From contig NZ_NMQT01000003.1 of the NCBI RefSeq assembly GCF_002234405.1, positions 1 through 63,314 of the forward strand: a stretch of DNA of 63,314 bases, given 5' to 3'. The DNA is from Amycolatopsis thailandensis (GTDB lineage Bacteria; Actinomycetota; Actinomycetes; Mycobacteriales; Pseudonocardiaceae). The stretch's first letter is position 1. Each line of letters opens with the position of its first letter. The notes under the pieces were generated by a model. The model made no database searches and had not been told where the DNA came from. It saw nothing but the letters and a program-made list of their open reading frames with translations. The position numbers and the translations under genes are program-made. Positions 43,205 to 53,520 of the stretch are shown here, piece by piece.

Positions 43205-43925
43205 GCACGGCCGGCCAAAGCAGGGCGAGCGCGACAGAATGCGTGCTCGCCCAATCGGCCGCGCCCCAGGTCGGGTTGCCGAACAGGTCCCGGATCGCGG
43301 TCGCGGTGGCGGACAAGGGATTCCAGGCGCCGATCGCGCCGAGCCAGCCCGGCATGGTCGACGGCGAAACGAACGCGCTCGAAAGGAACCCGACGGGCCA
43401 GACCAGGATCTGCACGGCGACGGCCGATTCCGGCGTCTTGAGCAGCAAGCCGAGGTAGATCCCCACCCAGGTGAAGGCGAACCGCAGCCACAGCAGCAAC
43501 CCGAACGCGGCCAGCGACGGCAGAAGGCCGCGTTCCGGTGTCCAGCCAACCAGTAGCCCGGTCACCACCATGACCGCGAGACCGACGACGGCGTTGAGCA
43601 GATCGGCCACGCCGCGCCCGGCGAGGATCGCCGTCGCGGAGACCGGCATCGCGCGGATCCGCTCGGTGACACCCTTCGCGGTGTCCGTGGTGACGGCCAC
43701 GACCATCGCCTCCAGGCCGAACAGCATCGTCATCGCGAACATGCCGGGGATCAGGAAGTCCAGGTAGTCCCCGTCGGGAACGGCCATCGCGCCGCCGAAG
43801 AGGTAGCCGAACATCAGCACCATCAGGACGGGGAAGAGGAAGCCGACCAGGATCGAGCCGGGCCGTTGCCGCCAGTGCAGCAGGATGCGGCCGGCGAGGG
43901 CGGTGGTGTCCGTGATCGCGGTCAT
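43149..43925 (-). CDS. ABC-2 type transporter permease (DrrB-like)
   Basis: This 258-residue membrane protein has six helices and the ABC-2 layout of DrrB/NodJ permeases ([37 protein letters not shown]). It pairs with the ATPase gene upstream through a 4-base overlap. Such systems export drugs or lipids. Control is through the divergent TetR gene. Confidence 0.88.
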   Translation of the reverse strand: MTAITDTTALAGRILLHWRQRPGSILVGFLFPVLMVLMFGYLFGGAMAVPDGDYLDFLIPGMFAMTMLFGLEAMVVAVTTDTAKGVTERIRAMPVSATAILAGRGVADLLNAVVGLAVMVVTGLLVGWTPERGLLPSLAAFGLLLWLRFAFTWVGIYLGLLLKTPESAVAVQILVWPVGFLSSAFVSPSTMPGWLGAIGAWNPLSATATAIRDLFGNPTWGAADWASTHSVALALLWPAVLTALFLPLAANRYRALGR

Positions 43926-44707
43926 ACGGGCTCTCCTGTGGTCGCGGTGTGGCCGGTGAGGTGCAGGAACACCTCGTCGAGGGTGGGTTTGCGGGTGATG
44001 GTCTCGACGCGGTCCGGTCCGACCTTCGCCTTGAGTTCGTCCGGGGTGCCCGCCGCGACGACGCGGCCCGCGTCGATGACGGCGATCCGATCGGCCAGCT
44101 GGTCCGCCTCCTCCAGGTACTGCGTGGTCAGCAGCACCGTGGTGCCCGAGCCGACCAGGTCCCTGATCGACGACCAGACCTCGATGCGGGCCCGGGGGTC
44201 GAGACCGGTGGTCGGTTCGTCGAGGAACAGCACGGGTGGCGAGAGGATCAGGCTGGTCGCCAGGTCCAGCCGTCGTCGCATCCCGCCGGAGTACGCGGCG
44301 ACGGGTTTCCCGGCCGCCTCGGTGAGATCGAACTGTTCGAGGAGTTCGTCCGCCCGGCGTTTCGCCGCCGCGCTCTTCAGGTGGTAGAGCCTGGCGAACA
44401 GCACGAGGTTCTGGCGGCCGGTGAGGATCTCGTCCACCGACGCGTTCTGCCCGACCAGGCCGATCCGGTAGCGCACCGACCGGGGGTCGGCGACCACGTC
44501 GTGCCCCGCGACGCGGGCCGTTCCGCTGTCCGGGCGCAGCAGGGTGCTCAGGATCCGTACCGCCGTGGTCTTCCCCGCGCCGTTCGGGCCGAGCAGGCCG
44601 CAGACCGTGCCCGCCGGGACGGTGAGATCGAACCCGTCCAACGCCACCTTGTCCCGGTACCGCTTACGCAGGTCGACGGCTTCCAGCGCCGCTTCTTCGT
44701 ATGGCAT
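43922..44707 (-). CDS. ABC transporter ATP-binding protein (DrrA-like)
   Basis: This 261-residue ATPase has a Walker [10 protein letters not shown] (40-48), a signature [15 protein letters not shown], a Walker [13 protein letters not shown] and the C-terminal extension typical of DrrA daunorubicin exporters. The ATG at 44707 has no Shine-Dalgarno; a -10-like TATCTT ends 7 bases upstream, so the mRNA is probably leaderless. The start codon itself lies inside a 19-bp palindrome, so a bound repressor would cover it. A longer open frame to 45475 is antisense to the TetR gene and is rejected. Confidence 0.9.
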   Translation of the reverse strand: MPYEEAALEAVDLRKRYRDKVALDGFDLTVPAGTVCGLLGPNGAGKTTAVRILSTLLRPDSGTARVAGHDVVADPRSVRYRIGLVGQNASVDEILTGRQNLVLFARLYHLKSAAAKRRADELLEQFDLTEAAGKPVAAYSGGMRRRLDLATSLILSPPVLFLDEPTTGLDPRARIEVWSSIRDLVGSGTTVLLTTQYLEEADQLADRIAVIDAGRVVAAGTPDELKAKVGPDRVETITRKPTLDEVFLHLTGHTATTGEPV

Positions 44708-44747
44708 ACGAAGTAAGATAGCACAAACTTCGTACAGGTTACGGAGT
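44695..44747. promoter_or_regulatory. Two TetR operators overlapping a leaderless divergent promoter
   Basis: CTTCGTATGGCATACGAAG (44695-44713) is a perfect palindrome covering the drrA-like start codon. ACTTCGTA/TACGGAGT (44727-44747) is a second site with one mismatch. A -10-like TATCTT (minus strand, 44715-44720) lies between them, and TATGAT (44756-44761) serves the other direction. Confidence 0.72.
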
Positions 44748-44767
44748 AGTTCGCCTATGATGGCGCC

Positions 44768-45538
44768 ATGACCCGGACCGAGAACAACGGCGGCGGCGAT
44801 CCCGCGCGGACGATCGCCACGCTGTGGGGTACCCGGCAATTGCCGCGCCGCGGGCCGAAACACACGCTGACCAGCGAACAGGTGATCGCCGCCGCCGTCG
44901 AACTCGCCGACGGCGACCAAGATCTCGCCACCCTGTCCATGCGCCGGGTCGCCGAGTCGCTGGGTGTCGGCACGATGTCGCTGTACACCTACGTCGCGTC
45001 CCGCGAGGAGCTCCTCGAAGCGATGCTCGACCGGGTCTACGGCGAGGCGGTCCGGGAACTGGGCGAACCCGGCGATCGCGACTGGGTGGAGGGGCTGCGC
45101 GAGGTCGCGCGGGTGAACTGGGACCTCTGCCTGCGGCATCCGTGGGTGCTGCAGGTGTTCACCGGCCGTCCGCCGCTCGGGCCCCGGTCGATCGCGAAGT
45201 ACGAACGCGAACTCGCCGTCGTCGAGGGCCTCGGCCTCACCGACGTCGAGATGGATTCGGTGATCACGCTGGTGCACGACCACGTCCAGGGGACCGCGCG
45301 CCGCCGGATCGAGGCCGACCGCGCGGTCCGCCGCACCGGGATGGACGACGCGCAGTGGTGGGCGAAGGCCGGTCCGGCGCTCGCGGAGGTCTTCGAGCCC
45401 GAACGTTTCCCGCTCGCCGCGCGCGTCGGACAGTCGGCCGGTGAGGCGCACAACGGCGCTCACGATCCCGAGCACGCCTATGCGTTCGGGCTCGCCCGGC
45501 TGCTCGACGGCGTGATCACTCTTGTGAAGACACGCTAA
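44768..45538 (+). CDS. TetR-family repressor of the DrrAB-like exporter
   Basis: This 256-residue regulator has an N-terminal extension of about 35 residues, a helix-turn-helix ([41 protein letters not shown]) and a TetR_C-type drug-binding domain. The ATG at 44768 has TATGAT ending 6 bases before it and no Shine-Dalgarno, so it is probably leaderless. It is divergent from the exporter genes with two palindromic operators between. Confidence 0.87.
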   Translation: MTRTENNGGGDPARTIATLWGTRQLPRRGPKHTLTSEQVIAAAVELADGDQDLATLSMRRVAESLGVGTMSLYTYVASREELLEAMLDRVYGEAVRELGEPGDRDWVEGLREVARVNWDLCLRHPWVLQVFTGRPPLGPRSIAKYERELAVVEGLGLTDVEMDSVITLVHDHVQGTARRRIEADRAVRRTGMDDAQWWAKAGPALAEVFEPERFPLAARVGQSAGEAHNGAHDPEHAYAFGLARLLDGVITLVKTR

Positions 45539-45597
45539 CGAGGGATTTCAGAAACTCGCGATGGACTGAACAGCGTGGCCGGGTCAGACTTCGCGCC

Positions 45598-46629
45598 ATG
45601 AAGGCATTGGTCAAAGCCGACCGAGCACCCGGGCTGGAACTCACCGACGTTCCGGACCCCGCGGTCGGCCCCGGCGACGTCGCCGTCCGCGTGCTGCGCG
45701 CCGGGATCTGCGGCACGGATCTGCACATCGACTCCTGGGACGACTGGGCGGCGCGCACCATCGCCGCGCCGCTGGTCGTCGGGCACGAGTTCGTCGGCGA
45801 GGTGGTCGAGATCGGCCGGTCGGTGACGACGGTCAAGGTGGGCGACCTGGTCAGCGGCGAGGGGCATCTGGTCTGCGGGAGCTGCCGCAACTGCAAGGCC
45901 GGGCGGCGTCACCTGTGCGCCCGGACCAAGGGCCTCGGCGTGCACACCGACGGCGCGTTCGCGCAGTACGCCGTCCTGCCCGAGCAGAACGCCTGGGTGC
46001 ACCGCACCAAGGTCGACCTCGACATCGCCGCGATCTTCGACCCGCTGGGCAACGCCGTGCACACCGCGCTGTCCTTCCCCGTCATCGGGGAGGACGTGCT
46101 GGTCACCGGCGCCGGCCCGATCGGCATCATGGCAGCCGCGATCGCCCGCCACGCCGGCGCGCGCAACGTCGTCGTCACCGACGTCAGCGAGCACCGCCTG
46201 GAACTGGCCCGCAAGGTCGGCGTCGACCTCGCGCTCGACGTCTCTTCCTCGACCATCGCCGACGCGCAGGAACGGCTCGGCATGGCCGAGGGCTTCGACG
46301 TCGGCATGGAGATGAGCGGACGGCCCGAGGCGCTGCGCGACATGATCTCGAACATGTCGCACGGCGGCCGGATCGCGCTGCTCGGCCTGCCCGCGTCCGA
46401 CGTGTCGGTCGACATCGCGTCCGTGGTGCTGAAGATGATCCAGCTCAAGGGCATCTACGGGCGTGAGATGTTCGAGACGTGGTACTCGATGTCCGTGCTG
46501 TTGCAGGCCGGGCTGGACATCTCGCCGGTGATCACCCACCGGTTCGGCTACACCGAGTACGAGAAGGCGTTCGCGACGGCCAGGGAAGGTCGTTGCGGCA
46601 AGGTCATCCTGGATTGGACGGAGAACTGA
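45598..46629 (+). CDS. tdh: L-threonine 3-dehydrogenase
   Basis: This 343-residue zinc dehydrogenase has catalytic ligands Cys38 ([10 protein letters not shown]) and His63-Glu64 (VGHEFVGE), structural Cys93, 96, 99 and 107 ([15 protein letters not shown]) and a Rossmann motif [14 protein letters not shown]. It oxidises threonine to 2-amino-3-oxobutyrate, which the next gene product cleaves with CoA to glycine and acetyl-CoA. The stop overlaps the kbl start (TGATG). The pairing makes the function firm. Confidence 0.93.
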   Translation: MKALVKADRAPGLELTDVPDPAVGPGDVAVRVLRAGICGTDLHIDSWDDWAARTIAAPLVVGHEFVGEVVEIGRSVTTVKVGDLVSGEGHLVCGSCRNCKAGRRHLCARTKGLGVHTDGAFAQYAVLPEQNAWVHRTKVDLDIAAIFDPLGNAVHTALSFPVIGEDVLVTGAGPIGIMAAAIARHAGARNVVVTDVSEHRLELARKVGVDLALDVSSSTIADAQERLGMAEGFDVGMEMSGRPEALRDMISNMSHGGRIALLGLPASDVSVDIASVVLKMIQLKGIYGREMFETWYSMSVLLQAGLDISPVITHRFGYTEYEKAFATAREGRCGKVILDWTEN

Positions 46630-47810
46630 TGTACGGCGCGATGCGCGACGACCTCAAGGCCGGGCTCGCCGAGATCCGGGAAGCCGGGCTGTACAAGGGC
46701 GAGCGGGTGATCCAGGGGCCGCAGCGGGCTTCGGTCAGTGTCGCCGGCGGCGACGTCCTCAACTTCTGCGCCAACAACTACCTCGGCCTCGCCGACCATC
46801 CCGAGCTGATCAAGGCCGCGCAAGAGGCGCTGGACCGCTGGGGCTTCGGCATGGCGTCGGTGCGGTTCATCTGCGGGACCCAGCAGCCGCACAAGGAACT
46901 CGAGGCGAAGCTCTCGGAGTTCCTCGGCACCGAGGACACGATCCTCTACAGCTCGTGCTTCGACGCCAACGCCGGGCTCTTCGAGACGCTGCTGACCGAC
47001 CAGGACGTCATCATCTCCGACGAGCTCAACCACGCTTCGATCATCGACGGCGTCCGGCTGTGCAAGGCGAAGCGGATGCGCTACCGCAACCGCGACGTCG
47101 CGGACCTGGAGGCCCGGCTGAAGGAGGCGTCCGGCGCGCGTTACCGGATGATCGCCACCGACGGCGTGTTCTCGATGGACGGCTACCTCGCGCCGCTCGA
47201 CGAGATCTGCGAGCTGGCCGAGCGGTACGACGCGCTGGTGATGGTGGACGACTCGCACGCCGTCGGCTTCACCGGTCCGACCGGTCGCGGCACGCCGGAG
47301 CTGTTCGGCGTGCAGGACAAGGTCGACGTCCTCACCGGCACCCTCGGGAAGGCCCTCGGCGGCGCGAGCGGCGGCTATACCTCGGGCCGCGCGGAGATCG
47401 TCGAGATGCTGCGGCAGCGTTCGCGGCCGTACCTGTTCTCGAACTCGCTCGCGCCGTCGATCACCGCGGCCGCGCTCGCCACGCTGGAACTGCTGGGCTC
47501 TTCGAGCGAGCTGTTGACCAAGCTGCGCGCCAACACCGAGCTCTTCCGCCGTCGGATGACCGAAGCGGGCTTCGACCTGCTGCCCGGCGAGCACCCGATC
47601 ATCCCGGTGATGATCGGCGACGCCGCCAAGGCGGGCAAGATGGCGGATCTGCTGCTCGACCAGGGCATCTACGTGGTCGGGTTCTCGTATCCGGTGGTGC
47701 CGCACGGCAAGGCCCGGATCCGGACACAGATGTCGGCGGCGCATTCCGCCGACGACGTCAACCGGGCCGTCGACGCGTTCGTGACAGCAAGGTCCATGAT
47801 GGACGAATGA
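46629..47810 (+). CDS. kbl: Glycine C-acetyltransferase (2-amino-3-ketobutyrate CoA ligase)
   Basis: This 393-residue PLP enzyme of the alpha-oxoamine synthase family has [16 protein letters not shown] at the start, [13 protein letters not shown], the Asp-His segment [13 protein letters not shown], and the PLP lysine Lys241 in [15 protein letters not shown]. It completes threonine breakdown to glycine and acetyl-CoA with Tdh. The ATG overlaps the tdh stop, and the stop overlaps the LysR gene start. Confidence 0.94.
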   Translation: MYGAMRDDLKAGLAEIREAGLYKGERVIQGPQRASVSVAGGDVLNFCANNYLGLADHPELIKAAQEALDRWGFGMASVRFICGTQQPHKELEAKLSEFLGTEDTILYSSCFDANAGLFETLLTDQDVIISDELNHASIIDGVRLCKAKRMRYRNRDVADLEARLKEASGARYRMIATDGVFSMDGYLAPLDEICELAERYDALVMVDDSHAVGFTGPTGRGTPELFGVQDKVDVLTGTLGKALGGASGGYTSGRAEIVEMLRQRSRPYLFSNSLAPSITAAALATLELLGSSSELLTKLRANTELFRRRMTEAGFDLLPGEHPIIPVMIGDAAKAGKMADLLLDQGIYVVGFSYPVVPHGKARIRTQMSAAHSADDVNRAVDAFVTARSMMDE

Positions 47811-48721
47811 TCGATCCGCGACGGCTGCGCGTGCTGCGCGCCCTCGCCGACCACGGCACCGTGACGGCGGCGGGACAGGCGCTGCACCTGACGCCGTCCG
47901 CGGTGTCCCAGCAGCTGGCCGCGCTCGAAGCCGAGTGCGGCCAGCAGCTGCTTCGCCGGTGGGGTCGCCGGGTGTCCCTGACCGCCGCCGGTGAGCTGAT
48001 GGTGGTGCACGCCAACGCCGTCGCCGCGGAACTCGAACGGGCGCACGCCACCCTGGCCGCGCTCGATTCGGGGGTGCGGGGCATGGTGCGGCTGGCGAGT
48101 TTCGCCTCCGCGATCACCCTGGTCGTCGCGCCGGCGATCGCCTCGCTGCGGTCCGGTTCGCCCGGTGTCACCATGCAGGTGCAGGACGTCGAGGGGCACG
48201 CGAGCATCCCGCTGCTGCTCGACGGCGAGGTCGATCTGGCGATCACCGAGGAGTACCGGCTCTCGCCACGGACGGATGAGAGCAGGCTCACCCGGTTCCC
48301 GCTGTACGTGGAGCCGTTCGACGTCGTGCTGCCCACCGCGCACCGGCTCGCGGAAGCGTCCGAAGTGGACATCGACGAACTCGCGGACGACGACTGGATC
48401 GCCCCGAAACCCGGGAATCCCTGCCGTGACGTGCTGATGATCGTCTGCGCCAATCCGGGGATCCGGCACGTCTCCGACGATTTCCACGCGATCACCACCC
48501 TGGTCGCGGCGGGAGAGGGCGTGGCCTTGGTGCCGCGCAACGCTTTCACCGCTGTTCCCGGCTCGGTCGCCATCCCCTTGCGTGGTGAGCCGCCGCTGCG
48601 CCGCGTGTTCGCCGCCGTCCGGCGGGGGAGCGCGGATCACCCGCTGCTCAAGACCGTCCTCGCCGCGCTGTTGGACGCGGCGCCGGGTCATGCGAATGCG
48701 GACCGCGGGAGTTCCACTTAA
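47807..48721 (+). CDS. LysR-family regulator in the tdh-kbl operon
   Basis: This 304-residue LysR protein has an N-terminal helix-turn-helix ([34 protein letters not shown]) and a C-terminal substrate-binding domain. Being downstream and overlapping by 4 bases, not divergent, is unusual for a LysR regulator; it may autoregulate the operon or control other genes. The inducer could be threonine or a derived metabolite (inference). Confidence 0.85.
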   Translation: MIDPRRLRVLRALADHGTVTAAGQALHLTPSAVSQQLAALEAECGQQLLRRWGRRVSLTAAGELMVVHANAVAAELERAHATLAALDSGVRGMVRLASFASAITLVVAPAIASLRSGSPGVTMQVQDVEGHASIPLLLDGEVDLAITEEYRLSPRTDESRLTRFPLYVEPFDVVLPTAHRLAEASEVDIDELADDDWIAPKPGNPCRDVLMIVCANPGIRHVSDDFHAITTLVAAGEGVALVPRNAFTAVPGSVAIPLRGEPPLRRVFAAVRRGSADHPLLKTVLAALLDAAPGHANADRGSST

Positions 48722-48761
48722 GATCTTCCTCACCTGCCGCCGAACGAAAGACAGGGTCCGG

Positions 48762-49760
48762 ATGCTCCAGATCGATGGCCTCACCTGGACCCTGACGATC
48801 GGGCTGGTGCTCGGGCTCCTGGCCCTCGACCTCATCCTCGCGGCGGTGCGGCCGCACAAGGTCGGTTTCGGCGAGGCGGTGGCCTGGTCGGTCGGCTACA
48901 TCCTGGTCGCGGTGGCGTTCGGTGTCTGGCTGACCCTGGCGCACGGCGGCGACTTCGGGCAGCAGTACTTCGCGGGCTACATCGTGGAGAAGAGCCTGTC
49001 GGTCGACAACCTCTTCGTCTTCGTGATCATCATGAGCACCTTCGCGGTGCCAGAGGAACATCAGCACAAGGTGCTCACGTTCGGCATCGTGGTCGCGCTG
49101 ATCATGCGCGCGATCTTCATCGCGCTCGGCGCGACGCTGCTTTCGTTGTTCTCCTTCATGTTCCTGTTGTTCGGGCTGTTGCTGATCTACACCGGCATTC
49201 AGCTGTTCCGGCATCGCGACGAGGATCCGGACGTCGAGAACAACGTGGTGGTGCGGACCGCTCGCCGTCTCCTGCCGCTGTCGCAGGATTACGACGGCGG
49301 GAAGCTGTTCACCCGGCTCGACGGTAAGCGGGTGGGCACGCCGCTGGTGGTGGTGCTGCTCGCGATCGGCGGGATCGACCTGCTGTTCGCGCTGGACTCG
49401 ATCCCGGCCGTCTTCGGTGTCACCGACGAGCCGTACATCGTCTTCGCCGCCAACGCCTTCGCCCTGCTGGGCCTGCGCGCGCTGTACTTCCTCGTGAAGG
49501 GCCTGCTCGACCGGCTCGTGTACCTGTCGGCCGGGCTCGCGGTGATCCTCGGGTTCATCGGGATCAAGCTGATCCTGCACTGGGCCCACGTGGACATCGA
49601 CGAGAGCGTTCCGGAGATCTCGACACCGGTCAGCCTCGCGGTGATCATCGGCATCCTCGTCGTGGTGACCGTGGCCAGCCTGCTCAAGACCCGGAACGAC
49701 CCCTCCGCCAAGGCGCATCCGGGCTCGCTGCGCGGCTCTCGTCCGTCCGAAGAAGACTAG
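48762..49760 (+). CDS. TerC/Alx-family integral membrane protein
   Basis: This 332-residue protein has about eight to nine membrane helices and the TerC motifs EKSLSVDNLFVFVIIMSTF and GGIDLLFALDSIPAVFGVT, with the conserved Asp residues thought to bind metal. TerC/Alx proteins export Mn(II) during exoenzyme metalation or give tellurite resistance. No Mn riboswitch is visible in the short (40-bp) upstream gap. It ends tail to tail with the TetR gene; both stop codons share a CTAG. Confidence 0.88.
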   Translation: MLQIDGLTWTLTIGLVLGLLALDLILAAVRPHKVGFGEAVAWSVGYILVAVAFGVWLTLAHGGDFGQQYFAGYIVEKSLSVDNLFVFVIIMSTFAVPEEHQHKVLTFGIVVALIMRAIFIALGATLLSLFSFMFLLFGLLLIYTGIQLFRHRDEDPDVENNVVVRTARRLLPLSQDYDGGKLFTRLDGKRVGTPLVVVLLAIGGIDLLFALDSIPAVFGVTDEPYIVFAANAFALLGLRALYFLVKGLLDRLVYLSAGLAVILGFIGIKLILHWAHVDIDESVPEISTPVSLAVIIGILVVVTVASLLKTRNDPSAKAHPGSLRGSRPSEED

Positions 49761-50320
49761 CGCCAGCCGTGGGTGAGGAGGTCGAAGATCTCCTCGACGG
49801 CCTTCTCGGGGTCTTCCCGGCCGCGGGTGAGTGCCGGGATGTCCAGGACGAATCGCGCCAGCGCCCGGGACGCCGTGTCTTCGGGGGCCTTGCCCGCGTC
49901 TTCGGCGATGGCCTCGCCGAGAGCCGCGGCGTGCCGGGTCCACATGCGTTCGCCGTACTCCTGGAGCGCGGGGGTGCCGCTCACCAGCGCGGTGAACTCG
50001 GGGTACTGGGGGTGGGCCGTGAGCGGGAGCCACGTCGCGAGCACGTACTCGCGTAGGGCCTCGACGACGCTCTGGCCTGCTTCGCGGTCTCGTACGGCGG
50101 CGATCAGGTTCGCTTCACGGTCTTCGGACTCGTCGAAGACCAGGGCTTCCTTGCCGGGGAAGTGCTTGAACAGCGTCGTGGTCGACACGTCCGCCGCCTC
50201 GGCGATGTCGCGGATGCTCACCTGGTCGTAGCCGCGCTCCAGGAACAGTTCCAGGGCGGCGTCCGCCAGTGCCTGGCGAGTGGCCGCCTTCTTGCGCTCA
50301 CGCCGTCCCGGTGTCTCCAT
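49757..50320 (-). CDS. TetR/AcrR-family regulator of the FAD monooxygenase
   Basis: This 187-residue regulator has helix-turn-helix VSIRDIAEAADVSTTTLFKHF and a C-terminal domain of the MftR-like/TetR_C_17 kind. It is divergent from the FAD monooxygenase gene with an AT-rich 81-bp gap (50321-50401), a setting in which it would act as repressor. Confidence 0.85.
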   Translation of the reverse strand: METPGRRERKKAATRQALADAALELFLERGYDQVSIRDIAEAADVSTTTLFKHFPGKEALVFDESEDREANLIAAVRDREAGQSVVEALREYVLATWLPLTAHPQYPEFTALVSGTPALQEYGERMWTRHAAALGEAIAEDAGKAPEDTASRALARFVLDIPALTRGREDPEKAVEEIFDLLTHGWR

Positions 50321-50401
50321 GAGCGCAGTCTACCTCATGAGTTGTCACGCTCACTAAGTTGACTCGTTGCACTTTTTAACTCGTTCTGCTTTTCTGGTCG
50401 C

Positions 50402-51460
50402 ATGACGATCAGCATCATCGGAGCGGGCCCCGGCGGCCTGACTTGCGCCCGCATCCTGCAAAAGCACGGCATCCCCGTGACGGTCTACGACCGCGACCCG
50501 CACCCTCGGGCCCGGAACCAGGGCGGCACGCTCGACCTGCACGCGGACGACGGGCAGATGGCCCTGCGCGAAGCGGGTCTGCTCGACGAGTTCTTCGCGC
50601 TCGCCCGCCCGGAGGGGCAGGAGATGCGCAAGCTGGATCCCGCCGGCGTGCTTTTGGAGCACCATGTCCCGGCCGAAGGGGAGCTGTTCAAACCGGAGAT
50701 CGACCGAGGCCAGCTGCGGGGTCTGCTGCTGGACTCGCTGGAGCCGGGCACCGTGCGATGGGGTTCTGTTCTGGAGAAGGTCGAGCTTCCGGGGCGTTTG
50801 CGGTTCGCCGACGGGACGACAGTCGAGACGGATCTGGTCATCGGTGCCGACGGCGCGTGGTCGCGGGTCCGGCCGGCGGTGTCGGCGGCGGTGCCCGAGT
50901 ACTCCGGGATCACCTTCCTGGAGGCCTGGTTCGACGACGTCGAGAACGCGCATCCCGAACTCGCCGCGCTCGTCGGTCATGGCAGTGCGATGGCGGCCGA
51001 CGGTGAGCGTTGCCTCTTCGCCCAGCGCAACAGTGGCGACCACATCAGGGTCTATGTGATTCAGAGTCTGCCCGCGGACTGGGCCGGTTCCCTTGGTACC
51101 GCGGAGATTCGCGCCCGGCTGCTCGACTCGTTTTCTTCCTGGTCGCCGTCGATGCTTCAGATGGTCACCGACAACGACGGGCCCTATGTGGACCGTCCAC
51201 TGTACGTGCTTCCGGTTCCGCATACGTGGGCGCACACGCCGTCGGTAACCCTGCTGGGCGACGCCGCCCATCTGATGCCGCCACTCGGCGTCGGTGTCAA
51301 TCTGGCCATGGTCGACGCTTGCGAGCTCGCTCTCGCGCTGGCCGGTTCCGGGAGTGTCGGTGAAGCTGTCGCGGTTTATGAGAAGACCATGCTTCCCCGA
51401 TCGGAGAAGTACGCGCGGCGGCTGGAGAACGGTTCTCAGGAGTTGCTTGAGGTCGATTAG
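50402..51460 (+). CDS. FAD-dependent monooxygenase, TetX-like
   Basis: This 352-residue flavoprotein starts with MTISIIGAGPGG (dinucleotide-binding GAGPGG at 7-12), has the NQGGTLDLH segment and IGADGAWSRVRP (DG motif), and the FAD-ribityl GD motif in LLGDAAHLMPPLGVGVN. It belongs to the PHBH/TetX group of aromatic or antibiotic hydroxylases. TetX itself inactivates tetracyclines, and TetR control fits xenobiotic response. The actual substrate is unknown. Confidence 0.87.
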   Translation: MTISIIGAGPGGLTCARILQKHGIPVTVYDRDPHPRARNQGGTLDLHADDGQMALREAGLLDEFFALARPEGQEMRKLDPAGVLLEHHVPAEGELFKPEIDRGQLRGLLLDSLEPGTVRWGSVLEKVELPGRLRFADGTTVETDLVIGADGAWSRVRPAVSAAVPEYSGITFLEAWFDDVENAHPELAALVGHGSAMAADGERCLFAQRNSGDHIRVYVIQSLPADWAGSLGTAEIRARLLDSFSSWSPSMLQMVTDNDGPYVDRPLYVLPVPHTWAHTPSVTLLGDAAHLMPPLGVGVNLAMVDACELALALAGSGSVGEAVAVYEKTMLPRSEKYARRLENGSQELLEVD

Positions 51461-51526
51461 CTTTGCTGTACAAGGGAAACACTGTCGACTTCGAAAACTG
51501 TCGGTGGTCGCTTGTACGTTCTGCGT

Positions 51527-52780
51527 GTGGACACACTCAACGCCACTGTGGCGCTACTCAAGGAAATCACCGATTCGGAAGTCTTGAAGGAGGTCAATGC
51601 TTCGCTGGATACGTTGGGGGACGAGGATGCCGTGGCCGCCGCGGTGGCGGCGTCGGAGGGGATCGCACGGTTGGAGGCCGTTCGGTTTCGCGCTTTGGGG
51701 CAGTTGAGCCGTCATCGTGGTGGGGCGTCGAGCGTGGCGCAGGAGGTCGCTCTCGCTTTGTACATTGTGGACGGACATGCCGCCGGCCTGGTCTCCACCG
51801 CCCAAGCGCTGACCACCCGCCTGCCTCGCACGCTGGGGTTGCTGGACCAGGGGAAGGTAGGCGGTTACGGGGCGATGAAAGTCGCGACAGCCACCGCCTG
51901 GCTGTCGGATGAGGACGCCCGCGCGGTGGACGCGGTGCTGGAGGACCGGTTACCGGACCGGAACTCCGAGCAGATCCGGAAAGCGGCGAACCATGCGGCG
52001 ATAATGGCCGACCGCGACGGCGCCTCTCGTCGTGTCGAGCGGCACCGTGCCGGGCGTCGTCTGTTGGTGCGGCAGGGTGAGAGCGGGGTGGCGTCGATCG
52101 AGGTCGAGGACGGCCCCGTCGAAAAGGTGACCGCCGCCTACACGCGGATCGATCGGGAGGCCCGGGCGTTACGGGCCGGTGGCGAGACGCGGACTTTGGA
52201 TCAGTTGCGTGCCGATGTGGCGTTGGATCTTTTGCTGGGCGGGCAGGGCGGCACTGGGGAGCGGGCGGAGGTGTTCCTTTATCTGGACTTGGCCACCTAT
52301 CTCGGTCTGAATGAGGATCCGGCGGAGTTGGCGGGGCATGGGGATATTCCGGCGTCGCTGGCGCGGGAGATCGCCACCGGGGCGGATACGGTGTTGCGGC
52401 GGATCATCACCGATCCGTTGTCCGGGCAGGTGCTGGATCTGGGCCGGGAGCGGTACCGGCCGACCGCCGGTCTCGGCGAGTTCGTGCGGGTGCGGGACCG
52501 GGAATGCCGAAGACCCGGTTGCCACCGTGTCGCGCAGGCCTGCGATCTCGACCATTCCGTGCCGTGGCAGTTCGGTGGTCACACCAGCGCCGCCGACCTC
52601 GCCGCGCTGTGCCGCCGTGATCACCGGCTGAAGGACGAACCCGGCTGGATCTATCACCTCACCTCTGATGGGACGTTGACCGTCACCACCCCGACCGGGC
52701 AGCGCCACACCAGCGAACCACCACCCCTGCACGAACCCCGCCCGGCAGTGTCCCCGGACGACGAACCACCACCATTCTGA
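51527..52780 (+). CDS. DUF222 / 13E12-type HNH endonuclease
   Basis: This 417-residue protein has an N-terminal DUF222 domain (ALTTRLPRTLGLLDQGKVGG) and a C-terminal HNH domain (CRRPGCHRVAQACDLDHSVPW, LAALCRRDHRLKDEPGW). The GTG at 51527 is preferred over the upstream TTG at 51512. It is the second such gene in the window, only distantly related to the one at 1880-3118. The 3' end is duplicated twice downstream as non-coding fragments, and the following 1.3 kb contains seven copies of a 21-bp motif. Family known; target unknown. Confidence 0.83.
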   Translation: MDTLNATVALLKEITDSEVLKEVNASLDTLGDEDAVAAAVAASEGIARLEAVRFRALGQLSRHRGGASSVAQEVALALYIVDGHAAGLVSTAQALTTRLPRTLGLLDQGKVGGYGAMKVATATAWLSDEDARAVDAVLEDRLPDRNSEQIRKAANHAAIMADRDGASRRVERHRAGRRLLVRQGESGVASIEVEDGPVEKVTAAYTRIDREARALRAGGETRTLDQLRADVALDLLLGGQGGTGERAEVFLYLDLATYLGLNEDPAELAGHGDIPASLAREIATGADTVLRRIITDPLSGQVLDLGRERYRPTAGLGEFVRVRDRECRRPGCHRVAQACDLDHSVPWQFGGHTSAADLAALCRRDHRLKDEPGWIYHLTSDGTLTVTTPTGQRHTSEPPPLHEPRPAVSPDDEPPPF

Positions 52781-52784
52781 GCCC

Positions 52785-53400
52785 GTCGCCGAAAAACGAC
52801 CACGGAGACACGGCTTCGCCCACGCCTCACGTGCACCAAGCCGCGGCGACCCACCCGCCTTTGTCGCCGAAAATCGGCCACGGCCCCTCCAATGGGGCAG
52901 GCCTCCACAGGAAACCCTCGCCGGGCAACGAGAGTCCTGCCTGCGTCCCTCGCTGTGCTGTCGCGGTCATCGGTCAAGGACGAACCTGGCTGGGTCGGCC
53001 GCCTCGCGCCCGGTGGCACGTTGACCGTCACCACCCCTGCACGCACGTTGCCCGACAGTGTCCGCGGAAGACGAGCCGCCGTTCTGAGCCCGTCGCCGAA
53101 AATCGGCCACGGAGACGCGGCTTCGCCTACGCCTTACGCGCACCAAGCCACAGCGACCCATCCGCCTTCGTCGCCGAAAATCGGCCACGCCGTCTCCAAT
53201 GGAGCAGGCCTCCACAGAAACCCCTCCGGGCAACGAGACTCCTGCCTGCTCCCTTGCCGTGCCGTCGCGGTCATCGGTTAAGGACGAACCTGGCTGGATC
53301 GGCCACCTCGCATCCGGTGGCACGTTGACCGTCACCACCCCGCACACGCCCACGGTGCAGCACCTCGTCGTCGTGAAGCCGTTACCGATGGACGACCACG
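52785..53400 (+). pseudogene. Two decayed copies of the HNH gene 3' end
   Basis: The segment encoding KDEPGW...GTLTVTTP in the HNH gene (from 52631) recurs at about 52976 and 53280 with frameshifts and stops. The downstream flank is also copied, giving a period of about 304-307 bp (matching motifs at 52785/53092 and 52863/53170). Later frames here are remnants of those copies, not genes. Confidence 0.8.
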
Positions 53401-53520
53401 CCATCTCTGTCCATACGCGAGGCCGCGCTGGTCCGCCCCCGCGACGTCCTGCCGCCATACTCCGTAGCAAGACATCCAATCGCGCGCCCAATCACAGCCG
53501 CGGCGGCATAGCATCGGCAG

